NCBI RefSeq assembly: GCF_025837155.1
Contig: NZ_CP107549.1
Location: 4,340,001 to 4,404,000, forward strand
DNA length: 64,000 nucleotides
From: Pseudomonas sp. Z8(2022)
Lineage (GTDB): Bacteria > Pseudomonadota > Gammaproteobacteria > Pseudomonadales > Pseudomonadaceae
Direction: 5' to 3'
Shown: in pieces, positions 18,821 through 27,144 of the stretch
How the letters are laid out: every line of letters starts with the position of its first letter
Position numbering within the stretch: the first letter of the stretch is position 1
Made by a program: the position numbers and the translations under genes
The notes under the pieces: model-generated
Databases searched by the model: none
What the model was told of the DNA's origin: nothing
The model's input: the letters and a program-made list of their open reading frames with translations, nothing else

Positions 18821-18849
18821 AACGGGGCCTGCTGAAGGCCCCGTTTTTT
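18821..18849 (+). terminator. Rho-independent terminator between the two TRAP genes
   Basis: A 10-bp stem AACGGGGCCT/AGGCCCCGTT with a 5-nt loop and a T-run, placed between the stop at 18812 and the next start at 18866. Confidence 0.85.
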
Positions 18850-18865
18850 CTTGGGGATTCTACCG

Positions 18866-19948
18866 ATGCGTCTTCGTACTCTGCTTCTACTGCCTCTGCT
18901 CACCCTCGGTCTGATCGGCTGCAAGGACGACTCCGTACCTGCCGAGCAGGCCGTCGCACCTGCCCAGACGTTCACCTGGAAGATGGTCACCACCTGGCCG
19001 AAAAACGCGCCCGGCACCGGCACCGCTGCCGAGCGCCTGGCCGAGCGCATCAATACCATGAGTGGCGGACGCCTGAGCATCAGGGTCTACGCGGCTGGCG
19101 AGCTCGTGCCGGCGCTGGAAGTGTTCGACGCGGTGTCCCGCGGCACCGCCGAACTGGGCCACGGCACACCCTATTACTGGAAGGGCAAGGTGCCGGCTGC
19201 ACAGTTCTTCGGCGCCGTGCCCTTCGGGCTGTCCACCCTGGAAATGAACGCCTGGCTCAGCAAGGGTGGTGGTCAGGCGCTGTGGGACGAAGCCTATGCA
19301 CCGTTCGGCCTCAAGCCGCTGACGGCGGGCAACAGCACCATGCAGATGGGCGGCTGGTTCAACAAGGAAATCAACAGCCTGGCTGATATCAGGGGTCTGA
19401 AAATCCGCATGCCGGGCCTCGGCGGCGAAGTCTGGAGCCGCCTGGGTGCGACCACCGTGGTGATGCCGGGCGGCGAAATCTTCACCTCGCTGCAAAGCGG
19501 CGCCATCGACGCCACCGACTGGGTCAGCCCTTACAACGACCTGGCCTTCGGCCTGCACAAGGCAGCCAGGTATTACTACTACCCCGGCTGGCAGGAGCCG
19601 CAGTCGGTGCTGGAGCTACTGATCAACCAGAAGGCCTTCGACGCCCTGCCGGCCGACCTGCAGGCTATCGTTACCGAAGCGGCGCGCGCAGCCACCCAGG
19701 ACATGATGGACGACTACGTCTTCCACAACGCCCTGGCGCTGGACGAGCTGAAGAAGAGCGGCACGCTGCTCAAGCGCTTCCCGGACGAAGTGCTGCAGGC
19801 CATGCAACGCGAAAGCGAACAGGTGCTCGGCGAGCTTGCTGCGCAGAGCGAACTCAATGGCCGCATCTGGACCTCGATGCAGGCCTTCCAGGCGCTGGCG
19901 ACCTCGATGCATGCGCTGTCGGAAAAGGAGCTGTACGACTGGCGCTGA
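18866..19948 (+). CDS. TRAP-type solute-binding lipoprotein, copy 2
   Basis: 360 residues from the ATG at 18866 (MRLRTLLLLPLLTLGLIGCKDD), again with a lipobox (LIGC); the upstream TTG at 18851 is less plausible because it falls next to the terminator. It is strongly similar to the preceding gene over the mature protein (shared GKVPAAQFF, PFGLSTLEMNAWLS, IRMPGLGGEVWS, IDATDW, FDALPADLQAIV), clearly a tandem duplication. Differences cluster in some substrate-proximal loops (TINLPGGE versus TVVMPGGE; GWQEPQAVVESMV versus GWQEPQSVLELLI), which may mean divergent ligands. No TRAP membrane component is present nearby. Confidence 0.85.
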   Translation: MRLRTLLLLPLLTLGLIGCKDDSVPAEQAVAPAQTFTWKMVTTWPKNAPGTGTAAERLAERINTMSGGRLSIRVYAAGELVPALEVFDAVSRGTAELGHGTPYYWKGKVPAAQFFGAVPFGLSTLEMNAWLSKGGGQALWDEAYAPFGLKPLTAGNSTMQMGGWFNKEINSLADIRGLKIRMPGLGGEVWSRLGATTVVMPGGEIFTSLQSGAIDATDWVSPYNDLAFGLHKAARYYYYPGWQEPQSVLELLINQKAFDALPADLQAIVTEAARAATQDMMDDYVFHNALALDELKKSGTLLKRFPDEVLQAMQRESEQVLGELAAQSELNGRIWTSMQAFQALATSMHALSEKELYDWR

Positions 19949-20048
19949 GCCTGGCACGGGCAAAAGCCGGAAACATTCTGTCACTGGTCATCGCCAGCCA
20001 TGGCGGGCAAGATGCCGACCAAGCTTTTCCACAAGAGAGAAAACCGTA

Positions 20049-20903
20049 ATGCAGCGTTTCCTCAGTATCGCCATGGTTCTGTGCCTGGCGCTGACCTTCA
20101 GCTTCGAAGCCCACGCCAAGCGTTTTGGCGGTGGCAAATCCTTCGGCTCCGCTCCCAGCCACCAGACCCGCCAGGCCACCCCGCCGGCTCAACAGAGCGC
20201 AGCGACTCCCGGTCGTCAGCAACCTGCCGCTGCCGCCAGCGGTGCCTCGCGCTGGCTCGGCCCGCTGGCCGGTCTGGCCGCCGGCGGCCTGCTGGCCTCG
20301 ATGTTCATGGGCGACGGTTTCGAAGGCCTGCAGATCATGGACTTTCTGATCTTCGGCCTGATCGCCTTCCTGATCTTCCGCTTCCTCGCCGCCCGTCGTG
20401 CTCGCCAACAGCCGCAAATGGCAGCTGCCGGTGCGCCCTACCAGCGTGAAATGCCACATGCCGCCAACGCTCCGGCCGCCGGCAGCAATATCTTTGGCGC
20501 TCGCCTGGCCCCGGCCGCACCGGTGATCAACGCCCCGGCCTGGTTCAACGAGCAAAGCTTCCTGGCCGCCGGCCGCGAGCACTTCATGAACCTGCAACAG
20601 CATTGGGATGCGAACGAGATGGACAAGATCGCCGAGTTCGTCACCCCGCAGCTGCTGGACTTTCTCAAGCGTGAGCGCGCCGAGCTGGGTGATGGCTTCC
20701 AGTCCACCTATATCGACGACCTCGACGTGCAGCTCGATGGCGTCGATGACAACGCCGAGAAGACCATCGCCACCCTGACCTTCAGCGGCGTGTCGAAGAC
20801 CTCGCGCTTCGACCAGGGCGAACCGTTCAGCGAAAGCTGGCGCCTGGAGCGTGCCCAGGGCGACAACCAGCCCTGGCTGATCGCCGGCATTCGCCAGAAC
20901 TGA
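20049..20903 (+). CDS. Tim44-domain membrane-associated protein
   Basis: 284 residues from the ATG at 20049, which starts a signal peptide (MQRFLSIAMVLCLALTFSFEAHA). After it come a Gly/Ser/Gln-rich linker (FGGGKSFGSAPSHQTRQ), a hydrophobic pair of segments (WLGPLAGLAAGGLLASMFMG, then IMDFLIFGLIAFLIFRFLAAR) and a C-terminal Tim44-like/NTF2-like domain (about 165-284, FLAAGREHFMNLQQHWDANEMDKI). This family is common in proteobacteria and lacks a firm function. A strong terminator follows. Confidence 0.85.
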   Translation: MQRFLSIAMVLCLALTFSFEAHAKRFGGGKSFGSAPSHQTRQATPPAQQSAATPGRQQPAAAASGASRWLGPLAGLAAGGLLASMFMGDGFEGLQIMDFLIFGLIAFLIFRFLAARRARQQPQMAAAGAPYQREMPHAANAPAAGSNIFGARLAPAAPVINAPAWFNEQSFLAAGREHFMNLQQHWDANEMDKIAEFVTPQLLDFLKRERAELGDGFQSTYIDDLDVQLDGVDDNAEKTIATLTFSGVSKTSRFDQGEPFSESWRLERAQGDNQPWLIAGIRQN

Positions 20904-20917
20904 TCGCTGCGACGCAC

Positions 20918-20945
20918 AAAAAACCCGGGCTTGCCCGGGTTTTTT
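20918..20945 (+). terminator. Rho-independent terminator after the Tim44-domain gene
   Basis: A symmetrical hairpin AAAAAACCCGGGC-TT-GCCCGGGTTTTTT; the A- and T-runs on both sides make it bidirectional, also serving the convergent acetyltransferase gene. Confidence 0.9.
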
Positions 20946-20967
20946 CATTTCGGCATTGGCTCGCTAT

Positions 20968-20988
20968 CGCGGCTGAAGCCGCTCCTAC
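20968..20988. repeat. REP-like sequence (CGCGGCTGAAGCCGCTCCTAC)
   Basis: A short imperfect palindrome of the Pseudomonas REP type, GCGGCTGAAGCCGC followed by TCCTAC. Related but not identical forms occur near 3856-3872 (partial), 54628-54652 and 57550-57622. It overlaps the very end of the acetyltransferase gene. Confidence 0.65.
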
Positions 20989-21455
20989 ACCGGTTCCATA
21001 GCGGCCCGGCGCATACCGATATGCGGGATGTCATCCTCCAGATACACCTCGGTTACCGCCTCGAAGCCATAACGCCCGTAGTAACCCTGCAGATGCGCCT
21101 GCGCAGACAGGTAGACCGGCACGCCCGTCCAGCGTTGGCTGCATTCGGCCAGTGCCTGCTCCATCAGCCTGTGTCCCAGACCTGTACCACGCGCCGGCTC
21201 GGCGATCAGCACACGGCCAATCACCACCTCGCCGCCCATGCGCTGCGGGTCGAGCAGACGCAGATAGCCAACCAGCACCTCGCCATCACGCGCCAGCAGG
21301 TGGCAGGTATCGCCAACCAGATCCTGGCCATCGGTTTCCAGGTAGGGGCAGTTCTGCTCCACCACGAACACCCGGGTGCGCAGTGCCAGCAGCTCATACA
21401 GCGTGGCGGTATCGAGTTCACGGTGATGCAGGCAATGCCAGGTAATGGACGACAT
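20985..21455 (-). CDS. GNAT-family N-acetyltransferase, ElaA-like
   Basis: 156 residues from the ATG at 21455 (MSSITWHCLHHRELD), chosen because a GGAG ribosome site precedes it; the longer frame to 21506 has no support. The pattern LYELLALRTRVFVVEQNCPYLETDGQD is diagnostic of ElaA-type GNATs, and the acetyl-CoA loop appears as EPARGTGLGHRLME. The acceptor substrate is unknown. Monocistronic, convergent with the Tim44-domain gene. Confidence 0.85.
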   Translation of the reverse strand: MSSITWHCLHHRELDTATLYELLALRTRVFVVEQNCPYLETDGQDLVGDTCHLLARDGEVLVGYLRLLDPQRMGGEVVIGRVLIAEPARGTGLGHRLMEQALAECSQRWTGVPVYLSAQAHLQGYYGRYGFEAVTEVYLEDDIPHIGMRRAAMEPV

Positions 21456-21559
21456 GGGAGGGCTCCGCAAAAGCGCCATTATGAGATCACGGCGCCATGT
21501 TTTCATTCTGACCGCCAGCTACTGTATAAAGCCGACCCACATGATGAGGAGCCGACACC

Positions 21560-21967
21560 GTGGAAGAAGTCATCGAACAGCTGCGCGAACTCAACGAGCC
21601 GGTCCCGGTACCGCTGGAGCTGCCGGACGAGGAAACCCTGGTGGAGATTCAGGAGCAGATCCTCATCCACCTGCCCTTCGAACTGCGCGAATTTCTGCTC
21701 AAGGTCAGCGACGTGGTCTATGGCCGTCTGGAGCCGGTGACCGCCGCCGACCCGCATTCGCATACCTACCTGCCGGAAGTGGCGTCAGTGGCCTGGGATC
21801 TTGGCCTGCCGCGCGACCTGGTGCCGCTGTGCCAGGACGGTCGCGACTATTACGCCGTGGATGTCGAGGGCCAGGTCTGGCTGTGGGACGGCGACGAAGG
21901 CGAGCTGACTGACGAGAGCTGGGATTCCGTCTGGCATTGGTGTCGCGACGTCTGGCTGGAAAGCTGA
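21560..21967 (+). CDS. SMI1/KNR4 (SUKH) family protein
   Basis: 135 residues, GTG start at 21560. A very acidic protein with the SUKH pattern: LPFELREFLLKVSDVVYG near the start, the DYYAVDVEGQVWLWDGDEGE strand pair, and a C-terminal WDSVWHWCRDVWLES. SUKH proteins include immunity proteins to contact-dependent toxins, but this one stands alone, with no toxin nearby, and the same gene is a housekeeping-type conserved gene in many pseudomonads. Its specific role is unknown. Confidence 0.75.
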   Translation: MEEVIEQLRELNEPVPVPLELPDEETLVEIQEQILIHLPFELREFLLKVSDVVYGRLEPVTAADPHSHTYLPEVASVAWDLGLPRDLVPLCQDGRDYYAVDVEGQVWLWDGDEGELTDESWDSVWHWCRDVWLES

Positions 21968-22034
21968 GCGGACCGACACCCCAGCCACAGACAGTGGCCG
22001 GAGCGGATCGCGGCCCGCTACGCCCTCCGGCCCT

Positions 22035-22688
22035 TCACACCTCACCCTGCTCCAGCGCCAGCAGGTTCAGCAGAAAGCGCGCGAAATACTGCAGATCCTG
22101 CTCCACGGCCTGACGTGCCGCCCTGGCATCACCGGCCTCGATGGCGGCGAAGGCATCTTCATGAAAGTCATTGAGCCGTAGCGACAGATCGGCCCCCGTG
22201 AACAGCCGATTGAAGAAGGGTCCGATCTGCAGCCACAGCGACTCGATCGAACGCAGCAGCACGGGGTTGCCGCAGGCACCATACAGGTACAGGTGGAACT
22301 GGCTGTTGGCGTCGAGATAGTCCTGCACCTGACGCCGCTCGATGGCCACCTCCATGCGCCGCAGGCAATCTCGCAGCAGCGCCAGGTCATCGCTGCTCAG
22401 GCGCGGCGTGGCCAATTCCACCGCCAGCCCTTCCAGCGCCAGGCGCACCTGGAAGATGTTTTCGTAGCGTTCCCGGGTCATCGACGGCACGCGCACCGAT
22501 CGCTGCTGCTCGCCTTCCAGCGCCCCCTCGGCCACCAGCCGCTGCAGTGCGGCGCGCACCGGCATCGGGCTGGTACCCCACTCGGCCGCCAGATCACGGA
22601 TCTTCAATGCCTGCCCGGGCTGGAAACGGCCAGCCAGCAGGCCCTCGCGAATACGCTGGTACAACTGCTCCTGCAGATTGTCGCTCAT
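22035..22688 (-). CDS. GntR-family regulator with FCD domain
   Basis: 217 residues. An N-terminal GntR winged helix (about 8-72: LYQRIREGLLAGRFQPGQALKIRDLAAEWGTSPMPVRAALQRL) is followed by an FCD effector domain (about 80-205). The FCD metal-ligand positions are visible as D in YLDANSQFHLYLY with its H, and later H in NDFHEDAF. It is divergent from the aminotransferase/glutamine-synthetase-like pair. The 220-bp gap holds two copies of TTGTGATCACAW, an ideal FadR/VanR-type operator. Likely a ligand-released repressor of that pair and of itself. Confidence 0.9.
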   Translation of the reverse strand: MSDNLQEQLYQRIREGLLAGRFQPGQALKIRDLAAEWGTSPMPVRAALQRLVAEGALEGEQQRSVRVPSMTRERYENIFQVRLALEGLAVELATPRLSSDDLALLRDCLRRMEVAIERRQVQDYLDANSQFHLYLYGACGNPVLLRSIESLWLQIGPFFNRLFTGADLSLRLNDFHEDAFAAIEAGDARAARQAVEQDLQYFARFLLNLLALEQGEV

Positions 22689-22797
22689 GGTTTCAAAGGC
22701 CCTTCGGCGGCGCAGGAAGCTGGGACAGGGTAAGCAGACAGTCGCGCATAAGATTCTCCATACATCGGGCTGAAGGACTGACAGCTCAGCCTTTGAT

Positions 22798-22809
22798 TTG
22801 TGATCACAT
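22798..22809. promoter_or_regulatory. GntR operator, distal copy
   Basis: TTGTGATCACAT with a perfect 10-bp core palindrome TGTGATCACA, about 110 bp upstream of the GntR gene start and 100 bp upstream of the aminotransferase start. It is identical in its core to the second copy. Confidence 0.7.
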
Positions 22810-22860
22810 AATTAAATAAATACTAACTCAGAACGGTTATTGCGAGACATATTGTGATTT

Positions 22861-22872
22861 TTGTGATCACAA
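22861..22872. promoter_or_regulatory. GntR operator, proximal copy
   Basis: TTGTGATCACAA, a perfect 12-bp palindrome 36 bp upstream of the aminotransferase start. A half site TTGTGAT lies directly before it at 22852. Centre-to-centre distance to the first copy is 63 bp, six helical turns. Confidence 0.72.
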
Positions 22873-22908
22873 AATATGATGTTCGGAAATTCGAACGAGG
22901 TGTTCAGC

Positions 22909-24300
22909 ATGACTGCCAGTGGTATCAGCCAAGCCGCCGTGGAAACCTTCGCCGCTCGCGAGCGCGAGCGTTTCCTCGCTCGCAACCCGAAGTCCGTGGC
23001 CCTTGCCGAGCGCGCCCGCCACTCGCTGTACGGCGGCGTGCCAATGCACTGGATGGCCGACTGGTCGACACCGGTGCCACTGTTCGTCGAGCGCGCCAAG
23101 GGTGCGCGCTTCTATGACGTGGACGGTCACGAATACATCGACTTCTGCCTGGGCGACACCGGCACCATGTTCGGCCACTCGCCGGACCCGATCGCCAAGG
23201 CCATCGCCGAACAGGGCAACAACGGCCTGACCACCATGCTGCCGGGCGAAGACGCCGTGGTCTGCGGCGAGCTGCTGGCCGAGCGCTTCGGCCTGCCCTA
23301 CTGGCAGGTGACGGCCACCGCCACCGACTCCAACCGCTACGTGCTGCGCTGGGCCCGGGCGATCACCGGGCGCAAGACCCTGCTGGTGTTCGACGGCTGC
23401 TACCACGGCACCGTGGATGACGTGATGGTGCGCCATCGCGATGGCCAGACCGTGGCCCGCTCCGGGCTGATCGGCCAGGCCTACGACCTGACCCAGTACA
23501 GCCGCTCGATCCCCTTCAACGACCTCGAGGCGCTGGAAGCCGCGCTGGCGAAAGGCGACGTCTGCGCCCTGCTCTGCGAGCCGGCGATGACCAACATCGG
23601 CATGGTCCTGCCCGACCCGGGCTTCTTGCAGAAGTGCCGCGAGCTGACCCGCAAGTACGGGGCGCTGCTGATCATCGACGAGACCCACACCATCTCCACC
23701 GATATCGGCGGCTGCACCAAACTGTGGAACCTCGACCCGGACTTCTTCGTGGTCGGCAAGCCGATTGCCGGCGGCGTGCCCTGCGGCATCTTCGGCTGCA
23801 GCGCGGCGATGGCCGAAGCCATGACCGCGGCGCGTCAGCGGGCCAGCGAGAACAGCCATGGCCACGGCCACAGCGGCATGGGCACCACGCTGTCGGCCAA
23901 TGCCCTGGCCATGCACTGCATGCGCGCCAACCTGGAACAGGTGATGACCCCGGCCGCCTACGCGCACATGCTGCCGCTGGCCAGGCGCCTGGCCGACGGC
24001 TTCCGCTCTCTGATCGCCAAGTACGAGCTGAAGTGGTCGGTGACCGAGCTGGGCGCGCGCAGCGAGTTCCAGTTCTGCCCGGTATCGCCGAAGACCGGCG
24101 CCGAGGCCGAGGCCGCCTTCCACGACGAGCTGCAGATGGCCCTGCACCTGTACCTGATCAACCGCGGCATTCTGATCACCCCGTTCCACAACATGACCCT
24201 GTGCTGCCCGAGCACCACGGCGGAGGATGTGGACAGGCTGATCGCCACGCTGGACGAAGCACTGGGCGAGCTGCTGGCCATTCCCGGCGCGCGCGAGTAA
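22909..24300 (+). CDS. Class III PLP-dependent aminotransferase (glutamate-semialdehyde aminomutase-like)
   Basis: 463 residues from the ATG at 22909, with GAGGTG upstream; the in-frame ATG at 22876 would place the start inside the operator and is less likely. Fold-type I class III enzyme: DVDGHEYIDFCLGDTGTMFGHSP near the start, FDGCYHGTVDDV, the Asp-containing IIDETHTIST, and the PLP-lysine region FFVVGKPIAGGVPCGIFG. It is not HemL: the sequence diverges from the true HemL family and the gene is paired with a glutamine-synthetase-like ligase under a GntR regulator. That arrangement suggests catabolism of an amine or amino acid; the substrate is not readable. Confidence 0.82.
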   Translation: MTASGISQAAVETFAARERERFLARNPKSVALAERARHSLYGGVPMHWMADWSTPVPLFVERAKGARFYDVDGHEYIDFCLGDTGTMFGHSPDPIAKAIAEQGNNGLTTMLPGEDAVVCGELLAERFGLPYWQVTATATDSNRYVLRWARAITGRKTLLVFDGCYHGTVDDVMVRHRDGQTVARSGLIGQAYDLTQYSRSIPFNDLEALEAALAKGDVCALLCEPAMTNIGMVLPDPGFLQKCRELTRKYGALLIIDETHTISTDIGGCTKLWNLDPDFFVVGKPIAGGVPCGIFGCSAAMAEAMTAARQRASENSHGHGHSGMGTTLSANALAMHCMRANLEQVMTPAAYAHMLPLARRLADGFRSLIAKYELKWSVTELGARSEFQFCPVSPKTGAEAEAAFHDELQMALHLYLINRGILITPFHNMTLCCPSTTAEDVDRLIATLDEALGELLAIPGARE

Positions 24301-24312
24301 TTCGCGCCCGTC

Positions 24313-24363
24313 GTAGCCCGGATGCAATCCGGGTTGGGCCCTCCCGGATTGCATCCGGGCTAC
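24313..24363. repeat. Palindromic repeat with 21-bp perfect arms
   Basis: The arm at 24313-24333 and its exact complement at 24343-24363 are separated by 9 nt. Each arm is GTAG plus an internal stem, CCCGGAT-GCA-ATCCGGG. It lies between the aminotransferase and the ligase gene, so it would form a stable hairpin within their transcript. Confidence 0.88.
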
Positions 24364-24396
24364 AGATCACGCGTCACCGAACGCAACGAGGTATGC

Positions 24397-25764
24397 ATGC
24401 AATTCGCCAATCCCCAGGAAGCCCGTGACTTCCTCGCCGCCCACCCGGAAGTGCGCAGCATCGAGCTGATGCTGATCGACGCCAACGGCATCCCGCGCGG
24501 CAAGCTGCTGCACCGCGACGAGCTGCTGGCCATCTACGAGAACGGCCGGCCGCTGCCCAGTTCGATCCTCTCGCTGACCATCCAGGGTGAGGACGTGGAA
24601 GAAAGCGGCCTGGTCTGGGAAGTGGCCGACGCCGACTGCTGGACCTACCCCATCCCCGGCAGCCTGACCCTGCAGCCCTGGCGTACGGTGCCCACCGGCC
24701 AGCTACAGGTCAGCATGCATCCGACCAAGGGCCTGCCAGCCACCCCGGGCGACCCGCGCCACGTGCTGGCGCGCACCGTCGAGGCGCTGAACGCCGACGG
24801 CTACCACCCGGTGATGGCGGTGGAGCTGGAGTTCTACCTGCTGGACAAGCAGCGCGATGCCAGCGGCCGCCCGCAGCCGGCGCTGCAAATGAACGGCGTG
24901 CGCCCCCAGGCGCCGCAGGTGTACGGCGTGTACGAGCTGGAGCAGCTGCAGCCGTTCCTCGACGATCTCTACGCGGCCTGCGAGGTGCAGGGCCTGCCGG
25001 TGCGCACGGCGATCTCCGAATACGCCCCCGGCCAGCTGGAGCTGACCCTGGAACACCGTTTCGACGCCCTGCAGGCGGTAGATGAAGGCGTGCGCTACAA
25101 GCGCCTGGTCAAGGGCGTGGCCAACAAGCACGGACTGCAGGCCTGTTTCATGGCCAAACCGTTCGGCGACCTGGCCGGCAGCGGCCTGCACATGCACGTG
25201 TCGCTGGCCGATGCCGAGGGCAACAACCTGATGGCCTCAGAAGACCCGCACGGTACGCCGCTGCTGCGCCATGCCATCGGCGGCATGATGGCCACGCTCA
25301 ACGACGCCCTGGCGATCTTCTGCCCCAACGCCAACTCCTTCCGCCGCTTCCAGGCCAACAGCTACGCGCCGCTGGCCAAGAGCTGGGGGGTGAACAACCG
25401 CACCGTATCGTTCCGCGTACCGGGCGGCCCGGCCAACAGCCGCCACGTCGAACACCGCATCTGCGGCGCCGATGCCAACCCATACCTGGCGGCCGCGGCG
25501 ATCCTCGCCGGCATCCACCACGGCATCCGCAACCAGATCGACCCAGGCGAGGCCATTGTCGGCAACGGCTATGAACAGGCCCGCGAAACCCTGCCCACCG
25601 ACTGGCTGACCGCCCTGCGCGCTCTGGAAAACTCCAGCTGGGCCAAGCAGGCGCTGGGTGAGGACTTCCTCAAGGTGTTCCTGGCGATCAAGTGGGCCGA
25701 GTTCCGTCAGTTCATGGGCGAAGTCGGCGAGCAGGACTGGCGCTGGTACCTCCATCACGCCTGA
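24397..25764 (+). CDS. Glutamine synthetase-like ligase (gamma-glutamylamine synthetase type)
   Basis: 455 residues from the ATG at 24397. Glutamine synthetase fold: an N-terminal beta-grasp (SIELMLIDANGIPRGKLLHRDELL) and a catalytic domain with VMAVELEFYLLD, ISEYAPGQLELTL, GSGLHMHVSLADAEGNN, NSFRRFQANSYAPLAKSWG and the substrate loop near VEHRICGADANPYL. It is closer to PuuA/SpuI-type gamma-glutamylamine synthetases than to GlnA: it lacks GlnA's adenylylation-loop tyrosine region and carries the shorter N-terminus. Expected reaction: ATP-dependent gamma-glutamylation of an amine. It is co-directional with the aminotransferase and probably co-regulated by the GntR protein. Confidence 0.83.
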   Translation: MQFANPQEARDFLAAHPEVRSIELMLIDANGIPRGKLLHRDELLAIYENGRPLPSSILSLTIQGEDVEESGLVWEVADADCWTYPIPGSLTLQPWRTVPTGQLQVSMHPTKGLPATPGDPRHVLARTVEALNADGYHPVMAVELEFYLLDKQRDASGRPQPALQMNGVRPQAPQVYGVYELEQLQPFLDDLYAACEVQGLPVRTAISEYAPGQLELTLEHRFDALQAVDEGVRYKRLVKGVANKHGLQACFMAKPFGDLAGSGLHMHVSLADAEGNNLMASEDPHGTPLLRHAIGGMMATLNDALAIFCPNANSFRRFQANSYAPLAKSWGVNNRTVSFRVPGGPANSRHVEHRICGADANPYLAAAAILAGIHHGIRNQIDPGEAIVGNGYEQARETLPTDWLTALRALENSSWAKQALGEDFLKVFLAIKWAEFRQFMGEVGEQDWRWYLHHA

Positions 25765-25800
25765 CGGCATGTCCCGGTAGCGCAAGCTATCGGGGCGGAC

Positions 25801-26505
25801 TCAGCGTACCTTGATGTAATCCCCCGCCACACTGATGCCCATGCCGCCGTATTCCTGGCAGCCATCGGTGAACACTTCCAGTACCTGCACGGCGATGCCT
25901 TCGCGCAGCAGCTGCACCGCACACTGGGCGCCCAGACCGGCATTCTCCAGACGCATCTGCACGCCGTCGCCAACCAGCTTGCCGTCCAGCTCACCGATGG
26001 CCGCGGGGCCGTACTCCTCAACCCGCGCCCCTGCGCGCAACGGCGCGAAGCTGGCCTGATAACCACCTTCAGGAATCTCGCTGATCCGCAGTTCGCTCCA
26101 CACCGCCTGGCCGCTGTAGCGCAGGTAGCGGCCCACCGGGCCGGCACTCAGCGCCCGATAATCCAGCGCCTGGGTGACCTTGGCCAGGTTGTGGCGAGTC
26201 GCCGAACCGGAAAGGTTGCGATCCAGCGCCACCTGCAACCAGGCGCGCGCCATGCCGGCGTCGCCAGCGCGCAGGTTGGCCAGCATGAGGTTGTTCAGGG
26301 CCAGCTCGAAACCGCTTTCATCCTCACCCTCGACACGGCGCAACTGGCGTTCAAAGGACTCGATGGCCGCCTCGAAACGTCCGGCCTTGTAGGCGGCCGT
26401 GCCCTCCTGGTTGCACTGCGCCGGCGTCTCGCATGACGATTCGGCCAGCGCCGGGAGGGTGAGCAGGCCGAGCAGAAGGAGGGGAATGTGGCGCATAGGC
26501 ATCAT
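25801..26505 (-). CDS. Exported protein with TPR-like region
   Basis: 234 residues (start at 26505; the third Met, MRHIP, is also possible). A signal peptide ends near LTLPALAES. Residues about 30-110 form one or two TPR-like helix pairs (CNQEGTAAYKAGRFEAAIESFERQL; ALNNLMLANLRAGDAGMARAWLQVAL). The C-terminal half is beta-rich with two Cys (AQCAVQLL and FTDGCQEYGG). Family not recognised. It is convergent with the ligase gene and divergent from the thioesterase. Confidence 0.7.
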   Translation of the reverse strand: MMPMRHIPLLLLGLLTLPALAESSCETPAQCNQEGTAAYKAGRFEAAIESFERQLRRVEGEDESGFELALNNLMLANLRAGDAGMARAWLQVALDRNLSGSATRHNLAKVTQALDYRALSAGPVGRYLRYSGQAVWSELRISEIPEGGYQASFAPLRAGARVEEYGPAAIGELDGKLVGDGVQMRLENAGLGAQCAVQLLREGIAVQVLEVFTDGCQEYGGMGISVAGDYIKVR

Positions 26506-26590
26506 TGGGCATCCTAACCAGGCAAAACCTCATCTTAGCCGGGCTAAACTCAGCACTGCAGCGCCCCAGCCCGCAATTCTCGGAGCAACG

Positions 26591-27079
26591 ATGGAAGCCG
26601 GAACCTCGCAACTGACGATGACCGTACTGATGACTCCGGACATGGCCAACTTCTCCGGCAACGTCCACGGCGGCACGCTGCTCAAGTACCTCGACGAAGT
26701 GGCCTACGCCTGTGCCAGCCGCTACGCCGGCTGCTACGTGGTGACGCTGTCGGTGGATCAGGTGATGTTCCGCGAGCCGGTTCACGTCGGTGAGCTGGTC
26801 ACCTTCCTCGCCTCGGTCAACCACACCGGGCGCACCTCGATGGAAATCGGCATCAAGGTGATCACCGAGAACATTCGCGAGCGCTCGGTACGCCATACCA
26901 ACAGCTGCTTCTTCACCATGGTCGCGGTCGACGGGCAGGGCCGCCCGGCGCCCGTTCCGCCGCTGCAGCCGGATACGCCCGACGGTCTGCGCCGCCAGCG
27001 CCAGGCCAGGCAGCGCCGGCAGATTCGCGAGGAGCTGCAGCAGCGCTACCAGGCGCTGAGCGAGGAAAAAGACGCGTAA
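26591..27079 (+). CDS. Acyl-CoA thioesterase (hotdog fold, YciA-like)
   Basis: 162 residues from the ATG at 26591, preceded by CGGAGC. A single hotdog domain with the acyl-CoA thioester hydrolase pattern: TPDMANFSGNVHGGTLLKYLDEVAYACASRYAG, with the catalytic Asn/Asp region, then VDQVMFREPVHVGELV. The C-terminus is a highly basic, Arg/Gln-rich helix (RRQRQARQRRQIREELQQR) that could bind nucleic acid or another acidic partner. It hydrolyses medium- to long-chain acyl-CoA. Confidence 0.88.
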   Translation: MEAGTSQLTMTVLMTPDMANFSGNVHGGTLLKYLDEVAYACASRYAGCYVVTLSVDQVMFREPVHVGELVTFLASVNHTGRTSMEIGIKVITENIRERSVRHTNSCFFTMVAVDGQGRPAPVPPLQPDTPDGLRRQRQARQRRQIREELQQRYQALSEEKDA

Positions 27080-27080
27080 T

Positions 27081-27101
27081 AAAAAGGGCAGCCGAAGCTA
27101 C
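27081..27101 (-). terminator. Terminator of autotransporter copy 1
   Basis: On the minus strand the hairpin AGGGTAGC-TTCG-GCTGCCCT, with one mismatch, is followed by a T-run. The same terminator, perfectly paired, follows copy 2 at 32747-32770; it belongs to the duplicated block. Confidence 0.75.
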
Positions 27102-27144
27102 CCTGGGTTTTGGGGGCGCCATCCATGGCGCCCGAACCTGTGGT

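Noticed and set aside
21560..21967. SMI1/KNR4 gene as an immunity protein of a toxin system
   Set aside because: No toxin, Rhs or CDI gene lies nearby, and the neighbours are housekeeping genes; family membership alone does not support it.
22867..24354. 495-codon open frame on the minus strand opposite the aminotransferase
   Set aside because: It is antisense to a well-supported enzyme gene, has His/Gln/Gly-rich low-complexity content typical of high-GC shadow frames, and no ribosome site.
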